In this document: one piece after another, positions 1 to 10,133 of the stretch
Position numbering within the stretch: the first letter of the stretch is position 1
Layout: each line of letters begins with the position of its first letter
Assembly: GCA_021399445.1 (NCBI GenBank)
Contig: JAJTUQ010000003.1
Coordinates: 4,340,001 to 4,404,000, forward strand
Length of the DNA: 64,000 nucleotides
Reading direction: 5' to 3'
DNA from: Xylogone sp. PMI_703
Lineage: Eukaryota; Ascomycota; Leotiomycetes
Notes under the pieces: model-generated
Seen by the model: only the letters and a program-made list of their open reading frames with translations
What the model was told of the DNA's origin: nothing
Databases searched by the model: none
Translations under genes and position numbers: made by a program

Positions 1-2
1 GA

Positions 3-1004
3 CAGGAGATTAGGTCATCTCATTTGGGCTCGATACCACCAGGAGAGCTTGTGCGCGCCCTCGCAGAGATTGATCCTGAGCTAGATCTTCTCCTCGGGCT
101 TATTGTGAAGAATTATCTTGGGGCCGCAGAACTCCTTCATGCCATCAAACGATTGATGAACAACCTAGGATTGCTTGGGGAAGAGCGTATACTAAAGCTC
201 TTAACAAATGGGGTCCAGCCAGAAATAGAAGAAGGCAGGCTAGATGTAGAGGTAGAAAGACTGGAGGCAGAAGCAGAAGAGGACTTGCGAATGGCAGAAT
301 ACCAGCTGGGTCCTGGATCAAGCATCCGAGAGAATGCTTTAGGAGTGGCTCTAGCCAAACTCCACAAGTGTCCACCAAGCGATATTATCAACGCGCTCCA
401 AACCATGATGACAAGCCAAGAGATCGTTTCTTTAATCATTTTATTAAGATCTGAGCTGGCAAGAGGGGCGTGGACGTCGAGATATTTTGACGACGATGAA
501 TCTGTCCTCATCAGCGATGACTCCGATCTATCAGATAACTCCATAGTCCTCATCTCAGGCCTGCTCAATAATTGTGTCGATGCTATTGGCGCCGGAGGAT
601 GGTTGACCGGGGATGTCGGGCTCCAAGGTGATCATTTTGAAGCAGAAGACCTAATAGCAGGGTTGAAACTTGAGGTCAACGCAGCTCTGGAAGGCCTTCA
701 GGAGGCAGCTACGTTGAAGAGCCTAACTTCAGAGATGGTGCGATACGGAGTGGAAGTTCAGAAAGCCGTGCCTCAATACATTAATGACTCAGATGGCTCA
801 AAGAGACGCAAGACCAAGCAGCCAATAACTCTGCCGTCCAATACAGACTTGTCGATGCTACCTATCGGATTGAAGGCAGAACGACAGGTCTCGCTCATCA
901 AAATTGCCAGCGGAGGGGAAATGGTGAAACGGACAGCAAGAGATATCGGGCAGCTTAAGAGTAAGAAGGTTGGGAAGTATTCTCGGGAGCGCATTATTCT
1001 ATAG
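3..1004 (+). CDS. C-terminal part of a Utp8-like nucleolar protein (5' end outside window)
   Basis: The frame is open from the first bases of the window, so this is the 3' end of a longer gene. The stop is TAG at 1002-1004. About 333 residues are visible. They are helical and acidic in the middle, with a Cys-Pro-Pro followed by a segment containing SLIILLRSELARGAWTSRY. The C-terminus is basic and ends KKVGKYSRERIIL. This pattern resembles the C-terminal region of fungal Utp8, a tUTP subunit of the small-subunit processome that acts in pre-rRNA transcription and processing in the nucleolus. The assignment rests on remembered family resemblance, not on a catalytic motif. It could be another conserved nucleolar or Pol I-associated protein. 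No intron is visible in this part. Confidence 0.5.
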   Translation, partial: QEIRSSHLGSIPPGELVRALAEIDPELDLLLGLIVKNYLGAAELLHAIKRLMNNLGLLGEERILKLLTNGVQPEIEEGRLDVEVERLEAEAEEDLRMAEYQLGPGSSIRENALGVALAKLHKCPPSDIINALQTMMTSQEIVSLIILLRSELARGAWTSRYFDDDESVLISDDSDLSDNSIVLISGLLNNCVDAIGAGGWLTGDVGLQGDHFEAEDLIAGLKLEVNAALEGLQEAATLKSLTSEMVRYGVEVQKAVPQYINDSDGSKRRKTKQPITLPSNTDLSMLPIGLKAERQVSLIKIASGGEMVKRTARDIGQLKSKKVGKYSRERIIL

Positions 1005-1610
1005 GACCAATAGAGTTCGCAAGCCTTCATTCATGGCTGCTAGACGATAATCGATAATTAGTTTCATGCATATGCAATCGAATGACTACCATAAGTGTTG
1101 TACAGCCTCGCGTCTCGTCTTCCTTGCAATCCGCTCCTATAGAAATCATTGTCCAGACCTCATGCGTGAAGGGTAGAGTGAGGCTCTACCAATGGCTCAG
1201 TAGTATGGTAGCTGCTGGAGACGCCGAATGGGATCCTAGAGGATGCATTTGCTGCGCCACAAGGGGAAAGGTGCGTGGCGTCTGAAGGCCGAGCTGGCAG
1301 CACTCGAAGCGCCCAGGCCGTTGGCGGGGGACACTGGATTCCCCACCTGCCCGCTGCAGACGTCACGAAAGCAAGTTCCCATTCACTTAAGAGGTATTGA
1401 TACCTGATTCAGCTCGACAGCCTTCTCTTTCTCCTATCTGCAAAAGCTAGATAACCCTCTCTGATCCTCATTATCTTCCTGCCATTTTCATCTTCATTAA
1501 CTTCTCAAAGTGACTAACCCTCTGTGACGTCAATCCAGCGTTTAGGCGCCATGCGTCAAGGATTTTAACACAGCAATTGCTGGACACGTGTACATCAACA
1601 GCTACAAGAT
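1005..1610. other. Intergenic region (606 bp), no gene seen
   Basis: This lies between the Utp8-like gene and the next gene, both on the plus strand. A pyrimidine-rich stretch at about 1410-1500 (CTTCTCTTTCTCC, TCATCTTC) is the usual appearance of a fungal promoter/5' UTR. Short open frames around 1082-1366 have no recognisable domain. Confidence 0.4.
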
Positions 1611-3675
1611 ATGAATTTCGGTGCAAGCGATATCATAATAGTCATCACCTTCGCGCGAACACTCTACCGTAGCTGCAGAGATGCCGGCGGGGAGTATGAC
1701 GAGATCAGCAGGGAGGTTCGAGGCCTTCACACAGTGCTTCGACATCTGAAATACGAAATCGAAGCCCCCGAGTCTCCCTTGAATCGTGACCGATCAAAAT
1801 GGACCCGCCAACTTGCTCCAATAATCGCCGATTGTGATCATACGTTGAGACAATTGGACCAGCTGATCCAGAAATATGGCCGGCTAGCTCATAGCGACAG
1901 GTCTCCAACATCGCCGAGGGTCTTGTGGGAGAAGGTGCGATTCGGAAGCAATGAGATGGATCAATTAGGTGCAATTCGAGTTAAATTGATATCACATAAG
2001 ACGAGCTTGACGTTACTCCTGGATACAATACAACTGCGGCAGTGTGGAGACATGTCGAATGTTTTAGAGAGTCACGGAGACCAGCTGGACGTTATCCTAG
2101 ATAAAGTTGATAACATTGCGGCACGCATGGGCCAAAGGTCTCGATCAACCTTTACGACATATGAAGATGACGACAAGGAAGTCTGGAAGCAGTTTCGTCG
2201 GGAACTGATTGCCGAAGGATTTTCAAGTGATGTATTACAACAACATAAGGTATTATAGTCGCTCACAATGGAATTGGCGGTTGCTAACCCCCATAGGATG
2301 TCCTTCGAGCTTATATTCGTGAAATCGATCAGGAAGGCCTGCTAGATGAAATATCACCCAGTGCCAAACCAGCCACTGCAGTGAACGCTGAGAGGTGGTT
2401 AGAAGGTGTTAGTACTGCCCAGTCCGAGGTACCGCCCCCGCCATTCAGTCCATCAAATACCGGTTCAGACGATTCTGGAAAAGAAATGCTTGCACGTGAG
2501 GAGAACATGAAATTTCCTCAGTCGATCAAGGATGAGAGGAGAAGACCAGATCTGTAAGTCAACACTATTGCGAGAGTCGCACAAAAATAGAAGATGTCTA
2601 ACCTGGCAAAAGTGGGCCTCCAATGGAAAATAGTACTTCAAGGCAGCCTTCGCCTATACCTAAACTTATTACATCGATGGAGAAGATGCCATATTACCTA
2701 AATACAGACGGTTCAGATAGCGAATATTCCGACGATGAGTCCTTTGGTTCGTCAGCAACGATCATCAAAACCACCGACCTTGTCAAGGCAAGTCAAGCAC
2801 TTCCCATAATGCCTTCCGGATCTCCAGTAAGCTATAAGGGCCAAGGATACTTAGATGAAGGGCCTCCAAAACCCATCGTGTATCAGCCAAGGCAGCAGCT
2901 AGAAGTAGACTCACCTTCCCTTCAACCTGGGGGTATCCCTATTCCCGGGCGGAGCCCTGGAGCAAGCCCTAGACTAGAGCCTAGGAAACTGGCCCCTGAT
3001 CAATATGGAAATGAGGTACCTCCAGATGCAAAATGGACACAAATAAAGCGTAGTTTAATATCCCCAGAAGTTCTCGAACAAGATGGGCTACGATATGAAG
3101 CGTTAGTACATTGAAGCTATTCAAAACCAGCTCCACGCTAACAATTACTTAGTTATCCAGAATTTGTGGCCATACTGGGTGTGTTGAGTCGTAAGGAGAT
3201 AGAACGTCTCGCAGCACGGTCCAAAGTCATCCGACAGTCACGAGCCAGACTCACCTATCGACCACCACCACTAAAGCCGCCGCGGCCAGCCTTACAACAA
3301 CATCTAAGGCCAGACACACCATCAACCTCGGAAAGCGAATCTTCTGGAGACGATCGTCGCCGTCATCTTAAGCACTCCCAGTCTTATAACGAGCCTAGGA
3401 CCGGATCTCGTGGCTTTCGCTCGGGGTATCCTAACCCATATGGCGTTCCACCGGAAGATGATGAAGAAGAGGATGAACCTTCATACCATTCGTATGATGA
3501 GAGAGAGAGCTCCCGAAAGAGGCACTCAAAATCCCGGTCTAGGGAGAAGGACAGAGACTCAAAGCATAAGGAGACTACAAGGAAAAGGTGGAGGGATGGC
3601 CTCACTGCAGCAGGCATTGGAGGAGCTGCTGCAAGTTTGTTGAATGTTTTAGTTGAGGCTGCGGAAGGGCTCTAA
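1611..3675 (+). CDS. DUF8035-like fungal protein (4 exons, about 635 aa)
   Basis: Model: exons 1611-2249, 2297-2553, 2613-3101 and 3153-3675. The introns are 47, 59 and 51 bp, each with GT/AG ends and all frames closing correctly; the first has a GCTAAC branch site. The N-terminus (MNFGASDIIIVITFARTLYR) begins an approximately 170-residue helical region typical of the fungal STAND/ankyrin-associated N-terminal domain. The middle is Ser/Pro-rich and acidic. Across the last intron the chain reads RYEAYPEFVAILGVLSRKEI, the short conserved block I associate with DUF8035 proteins of leotiomycetes and dothideomycetes. The tail is highly charged (Arg/Ser/Lys/Asp/Glu). No enzyme motif is present and the role is unknown. 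It lies just upstream of a NACHT/ankyrin gene, which fits membership of the same incompatibility/NLR-like repertoire, but that is inference. Confidence 0.75.
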
Positions 3676-4006
3676 TTAGACACCGCTTTGGCCTATTATT
3701 GGACCTAGTATTTTACGGGCTTCGGGCATATGAGTTATGGATATTTACGATAGCGTCCATCAGTTTGAATTATTTTTTTAAAATGTGCGACGGTTCTTCA
3801 TGCATTCTAGCACGGTTTTAAGGTTCGTTCATTACTATTAAGTAATGTTCCTTAGCATTATGGCGGCATACTGTTGTACGATTTAAAGATTGTAACTAGT
3901 TTCTTGGGACTTACTCTATTAAGAATTCAAATATGTACATACTCGAAAGTATGAGTGATTTTTTCAGCGATAATATACACAGCATAGCTCGGATAAATCA
4001 CAAATC
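3676..4006. other. AT-rich intergenic region
   Basis: About 330 bp between the DUF8035-like gene and the STAND gene. It is AT-rich with runs of T (around 3772), consistent with a 3' UTR followed by a promoter. No gene is seen. Confidence 0.35.
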
Positions 4007-7000
4007 ATGGGTCAGGACTCCGTACGCCCGATTAAACTGGTGAAGTTACACAGCTGCCAGCCTCGCCAGCCTTATCCTCACGATCAATCAACACTCCCAC
4101 AGCAATCCAGTCTGCAAACCATGGCATCACATTCACCGTCTTCGTCAGCTCTGGTACAGGCTGTCCCTAGTGATTCATTACAAGATGCAATTTTAGCTTT
4201 CCAATGTATCCTCACAGATGACCAACGTCGGGAACTGCAACAGATCAAAGCTGTTCCTGACGCCAATGCTGTCCTCCTCTTCACTGCTGAACTTGACCGT
4301 AGCAATAGCAAGCGTAAGGGTCGCTGTATTTCCAGCAGACTTTGCTCTATGTTGCAAGGCGTTCGCGACTTCTCCACTGTTGTTGACGCTTTCGTCTCAT
4401 CGCATCCAGATATCGCGGCTCTCGTCTGGGGAAGCGTCAAGTTGACTATGCTTGTAAGGCCCTGTTCTGATACTTGCATCAGGGAATTGTACAATTCATA
4501 ATGCCGGTCAGGTTCTCTTCAACTTTGCCTCATATTACGAAGCATTTTCTGAGCTCTTCATGAACTTGGGGAAGTTTTGCCCACGATTCGCAGAATACCA
4601 GGCATTGTATCCAGGCTCAGCCAGGCTTCAGAAGGCGCTTTGTGATTTCCATGCAGCTAGTATTCGTTGCTGTAAACATGTAGTGGAGACTATCCGACGT
4701 CCCTGTATGTAAACTGTACCTACCTCTCTTTCTTGCGTACTAAGTCACGATTAACAATGACAGGGCAAACACATATTTTGAAATCCTTTTGGACATCATT
4801 TGAGCAGGAGTTTAAGCCGGTTATAAATGACATCCAGAGATGTAGCACAGATGTCAAGGAAGAGTTAGCTCTCGCCAAAGCACAAGCTGATGTCCGAGAT
4901 CAACAACTGCAGATCATAGAGCGAAAAGAAGCCTCAGAAAGTAGGCAAAGATTGAATGGATTTTTGTCACGAAGGGATAAGGAGCTTGAGAAAATCAAAG
5001 AATGGAAGCTCCAAAGGGATGAGCAGAGAGCTAGTAAGTGTACTTAATGACCAATGGAGACGATGCTTACTACCTATTCAGGAGAGAAAAGACGGCAGCT
5101 GCTAGAGTCGCTATCTAGCTATGATTACTTGGCCGCATTTAAACAAAACCGTCGGAAAAAGTATAGGGCCACTGCAGAATGGCTATTTGGGACACCAGAG
5201 TTTGAACGATGGATTAACGGCACCGGCCACCCTTTATTCTGGTGCTCCGGCAAGAGTAAGTCTTGAAACCACCAGTTTCTGGTTAACATTCTAAACTTTT
5301 GTAGTGGGCTCGGGCAAGACAATTCTTACGTTAGTATATGTATGACCATTCTAGATAACTGGACAATATACTAATCCGACTATACTTATAGAACGAGCGT
5401 TGTCGATTATATCATAATGGAAAAGTGTAAACCGGATATTCCTGTTGCCTATTTCTTTTCAAGATTTGATGACCAGGAGTCATTGAATGCTGAGGCCATT
5501 GTAAGGTGCATTATTAAACAATTACTAGGATCAGCCGATCTTCCAAAAGAGATTGAATCTCAGTTAGAAAGGCTAAACTCATTATCAGGATGCGGTGCAC
5601 TTTCAGAGCTTCTTCGAACAACGACAAGGCAGTTTAAGGCACTTTATATCGTTATTGATGGAGTGGATGAGTGCGAGAAGCAAGAGCGCGATGAACTTTT
5701 CTGGATCCTATCTTCTCTCATTTCTATTGACAATGTTGCACGGATTTTTATAGCTAGTCGAGACAGCCTATTCGGAGAAATACAGAAGAGATTCGATGTA
5801 TTCGAGCAATGTTCTATGGGTAACGTCTTGGCCCAAGGTGATATCACTACTTTTATTGAGGGTACAATTCAGGATAGAATAGAGAACCAGGATCTCAACG
5901 TTGGAGACAATGGTCTCATTGAAGAGATAAAACAAGCACTTGTTTGTGGTGCAGAAGGCATGTGAGTAGTCATAACCCATTTCAATCTCATTCTGTCATC
6001 AGCTCACTCTTTTAGGCTTCTATGGGTTACATTTCAGATCGAGGAAATCTGTGCTCAACACTGCGATGAAGATATTCGAAGAGCTATTAAACACCTTCCC
6101 ATGAGCCTGGCGGAGACGTTCAACCGAATTCTTGTCCGTATTGCATCTCGAGGGAATATTAGGGTAGCTCAAAAGGCCTTTCCATGGGCCATTGCTACAA
6201 GGCGTCCACTGTCTCTCAATGAGCTTCGCGAATGCATATTCATAGAAGCAGGCCAGCAATACTCAAAACCCGATCGATTCCTTAACAACATCAATCGCAT
6301 CGCTTCCTGGTGCGGAAACCTTGTGCAAATCAATGAAGAAGAGCAGACTATCCAATTTGTACATCATACGGTTAAGCAATTCTTCTTGGACAGATCCAAC
6401 GGTCCTCGATGGAAAGATTCCAGTTTAAACTAGAGGACTGTGATCACTACATTGGCGAGATATGTGTCACTTATTTGAACTTTAATGATTTTAAAACAAC
6501 TCTAGCCCGGCGACAAAAGCCACTATTACCTCGCTCGCCGATACATATCGCCCAAACAGCTCTAAAACATCAATGGAAATTAACTAGTTCCATTCCTCTA
6601 GCTAGGCAATTGAGCCCAAAAGTCCAGACGAAGCCGATATCAGTTGATATTATGACGAATCTCGCAGGCTATAAACGCGATAATAATAGCACAACAATTG
6701 AAACGCAACAACTAGAACATCCATTCCTTGGATATGCGTCTATGAATTGGATATTACATACCAGGAACTTCCAGAGTGGTAAATCAGCTACATGGAATTT
6801 GTGGATACAAATGATAGTACTCGGACATGAACTCGCTCTGACACCATGGGGAAATGGTTCCTTTAAGTCCAATTGCTCTGTAACATTGGAATGGAGTCTC
6901 AAAAATCAGCATTATCCTCTGATATTGCTAATTGGTGACCTGTCAAAAGAGTATCGAGACAAGATATTACGTGTTGTGGTAGAGGATGGTGAAATCGAGC

Positions 7001-7520
7001 TCCTTAACGTTATTTTACAAAGAACCACGTACTTCGATGTGGATCTTACATTCTCTCTAGCCGCTAAATATGGGCACTTGGAAATTGTTCAGGCCTTACT
7101 CACTGCAGGTGCTGACGTGAATTATTGTAACGGAATAGCATTAATGGATGCTAGTAGGTATGGCCATTTAGGGATTGTGAATGCTCTTATTGCTGCGGGT
7201 GCTGATGTGAATTCTGATGGTGGAATAGCATTACTAACAGCCATTAGGCACGGCCATTTAGAGATTGTGAATTCTCTCATTGCTGCAGGTGCTGATGTGA
7301 ATCTTGAAATTTATAATATTACACCATTACAGTGTGCTACTGGGAAAGGCTATTTGGATATTGTGAATTTTCTTATTGCTGCAGGTGCTGTTGTAGATCT
7401 CAGAGATTCAGATAGGACAGCATTACAAGAAGCCGCCGCGGATAGGCAATTGCAAGGGTGAGTACTCCCATTTCAAGCGGGTACTATATTGGATACTACA
7501 GATCTTCCCATGCGGCGTAA
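4007..7520 (+). pseudogene. NACHT-ankyrin STAND protein (NLR-like), probably frameshifted
   Basis: Model: exons 4007-4453, 4512-4704, 4764-5033, 5082-5255, 5305-5329, 5392-5961, then 6016 to about 7457 with a frame break near 6405, and a short last exon 7502-7520. Domain order: an N-terminal DUF7708-type region (VWGSVKLTML spliced to VLFNFASYYEAFSELFMNLG); a coiled linker (about 210-300); a NACHT P-loop (GKMGSGKT, about residues 360-367, partly in a 25-bp exon); a Walker B-like run (LYIVIDGVDEC); a winged-helix-like segment (FVHHTVKQFFL); and about five ankyrin repeats with GHLEIVNSLIAAGADVN-type units. Such proteins are fungal NLR-like sensors used in non-self recognition and programmed cell death. 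The frame moves by one base between FVHHTVKQFFL and the MERFQFKLED block. Open frames overlap only at 6376-6433 and no adequate intron fits, so a 1-nt deletion or a sequence error is likely. Start alternatives are 4007 or the ATG at 4121. Confidence 0.8.
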
Positions 7521-8005
7521 GCTAAAAAGAAATTGACGCTGGAGGCAAAATGAACTAGATCATGTAAATAGATAATGTAGAATAGTTTCAGCTTCCACTT
7601 CTTTCTTTCGCTTGCTTTTTCAGCATAATTCATCTTCATTTTATATCTAAGGCTACCTGGAGACTTCTGTTATATATTGCTGATATCTTGCCGCATTATA
7701 CCGTATACCGTTGCAAGATGTACGGTAAGTCAGTCCAGTAAATAAGTGTACAGCAACTCAACTGCTGATCCTCTCATTTTTAAAATGAGATTCTCAATCC
7801 CGTGCAAACCCCTGTGTCAATTTGATCTTTCAGTACTTGGCCCAGAACTATAGTACGTCTTCCTCCGGAGCGCTTATCATCACGGCGGAAACGCCTCAGC
7901 TGAAGTTCTTGTATTAAGTAGCTTTCACAAAACGCCAATAGCATTACAATTCAGCTCTACGCTGATTTGAAATGCAAGACTGAAAGCCCCAATCATATTT
8001 TAATA
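7521..8005. other. AT-rich intergenic region between convergent genes
   Basis: This lies between the 3' ends of the STAND gene (plus) and the P-loop gene (minus). No gene, repeat or RNA is recognised. Confidence 0.35.
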
Positions 8006-8657
8006 TCATAATGTTACAACACAATCGTAGTTGCTGCTTTCTTGAAGAAATACTAGTATATTCCTTGCAGTCTCCAAAGGTGGTACATGTGTTGAGTCGA
8101 TAGTAAGGCCAGTGCGGTCGTCAAAGCAGAACAACTCACATCTCGAACACATATCTTTGAGTACTCGGATATCTGTCAGTTTTGTTGTCCCGCTGTTGAC
8201 CCGGTCAAGAGTACCAATACGCTCGAGATTCACGTCGATGTCACAGGTCAGATATATAGGGACGAATACACGACCAGCTTTGTCAGCAGCGGCCTCGTAC
8301 TCCATGGCCACGCTCCGGCCTAGTTCATTGCTGGATTGGAAGTCTATTACGGTTACCCTGGGTCTTTTGATATGTCTGTAAAGAAATGGATATTTTACCT
8401 GTGCATATCACTAGCTTTGAGAGCATGGCCGCATCGCATACATATTCGTCTAAAACCGCCTGACGATATCGCCGTCGTTCCTTTTGATAATCAGGATGAG
8501 TTCGAGAAAATCTTGCCTCGACAGGATCGATCAATTTATGATTATCCAACACAATCGTGTTATGATGCAACGTAGCTATTGCTTTGGCCACAGTGAGCTT
8601 TCCGGATCCTGGAAAACCGTTGATCCACACTAAGGGGGCTGCTTTTGCAGTTCCCAT
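8006..8657 (-). CDS. Small AAA_33-type P-loop NTPase/kinase-like protein (198 aa, 1 intron)
   Basis: Exon 1 is 8399-8657 and exon 2 is 8006-8343; the 55-bp intron (8344-8398) closes the frame as VICTDFQSSNELGRS. A Walker A motif near the N-terminus reads WINGFPGSGK followed by L rather than the usual S/T (GSGKLT). Further on are a basic lid-like segment (YQKERRRYRQAV), CDIDVNLERI, and DDRTGLTIDST near the C-terminus. The size and motif order match AAA_33/shikimate-kinase-like proteins that are common single-domain genes in fungi. The substrate is unknown. Because the P-loop has Leu where Ser/Thr is usual, Thr one position later may take over the magnesium contact. Confidence 0.85.
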
Positions 8658-9643
8658 ATTGCTTCCTTGTAACTAGTGTAATTATTGTAATAGCTGAGGT
8701 CGAATAGAATGCACCTATTTTATATATAGGAAAAGAAAGGAAATATGACAGGTTGTCTTTAGTTATTCAAAGGCGAAGAAACTAAGCTTTTCAAGTCAGG
8801 CGAAATCGTAATACGCTTGATTATTAGCTGGAATTCCGTCTGCCGAAGTTCTTGAACGTCAGGTACATGGAATTGCTTTATAAACAATACTAATAGCACT
8901 GGAGTATGGCTTCAAACCAACTCAGAGCCCGCCTCTGGAAATGGCGATGGTATGACTCATCTCACTCAGGGAATAATAACTAGGCTCCAGTGTAGCTGTT
9001 TCAATAATGCTCCAACTAAACAGTTAGATATCAGTGACACCACTGAGCGGTAATTCACTCGTTATGCTAAGCAGATCCAATATTTTTGCATCTGGTGAAT
9101 TAAAACCAGGATCTTTATGAATGCTCATCTGGTATCAAAGTACTGAAGTGAATGAAGTACGGATCCAGATATACTCTTTTGATTTCTCAATTATAAATGG
9201 TTATACCAGACACAGAAATCATACAGATATATATCGATACTATTCATGGCGCTGGGCGCCTAGATTATAAGATGGTTCTGCTTAGAATTCGTATCTACCG
9301 TCGCCAGCCTTGATCCGGCTATCTGTGTAGTTGAATCGGTCCGTCAATCACCTCAACCCCAGATCGTGCGAGTCATACCATTGCCCAATAGAAACTCGTC
9401 TCTTACGAAAATTTTACTTGAAATGAAGTGAACCAATGTATATATGGAATCGCTGGACGTCGGAAGATGTCATTGGGCGGCAGGAGTATTATCGGAATAT
9501 TGATGTAGCTCGCCGTAATATCTCGAAAGATATCTAGCACTGGATCTATCAATCACCCCCACTTCTGCAATAATGAAAGCTCATATTGCGAGAAATACTT
9601 TTATGAAAGAAATGAGAAAGAAGACAAGCACGTCGGGGGGCTC
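8658..9643. other. AT-rich gene-poor region
   Basis: No coding region, RNA or repeat is recognised. The proximal part serves as the upstream region of the minus-strand P-loop gene; a TATATATA-like run lies at about 8721. Confidence 0.35.
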
Positions 9644-10133
9644 ATGATTGCCCGGTTCCTAAAGCCCGAGGCACAGCCCGTTGAGTATTATCTAGAGAAT
9701 AATCTCCTGGTCTGGTTAGAAACGGAAATTTTACGCTATGGTTCGGATTATAGCTTTGGATCGTTAATGCCAGCTATGATTCGATACTATCACTACCAAT
9801 CTCTGCTTCAATGCATGTTGATAGGAAGAGAGAGCAGTTGGGAAAGACAGAGGATGTGGATTGAAAAGCGGAGGCGAGGCTGCTTCTCTTGCGATTGAGT
9901 TGCAATTGGCACTTTTGTTAAAAATCAAAGGGGACTGCGAAGGTCTACGACCGGGGATTATGATTCAGGCAGCCAAAAGCATAAAAAACCGTGTAGGAAT
10001 GCAACAGCCTAATACAAACCAACCAACAGTAGTCGTCGATCTGCAAGGAGTAATTGTGGACATTGCTTCAATCAGATCAGATTTGGCCGAAATTAAATCA
10101 GTTTGCTCGGTGATTTATTTACCATTCTTCTAG
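9644..10133 (+). other. Possible decayed coding remnant in two overlapping frames
   Basis: One frame (9644-9898) and a second overlapping frame (9861-10133) each read as protein-like sequence: YYLENNLLVWLETEILRYGS in the first, SLAIELQLALLLKIKGDCEG and VVDLQGVIVDIASIRSDLAEIK in the second. The simplest reading is one old gene with a frameshift near 9860-9900, but I do not recognise a family and no start or splice pattern supports an intact gene. Treat as unresolved. Confidence 0.25.
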
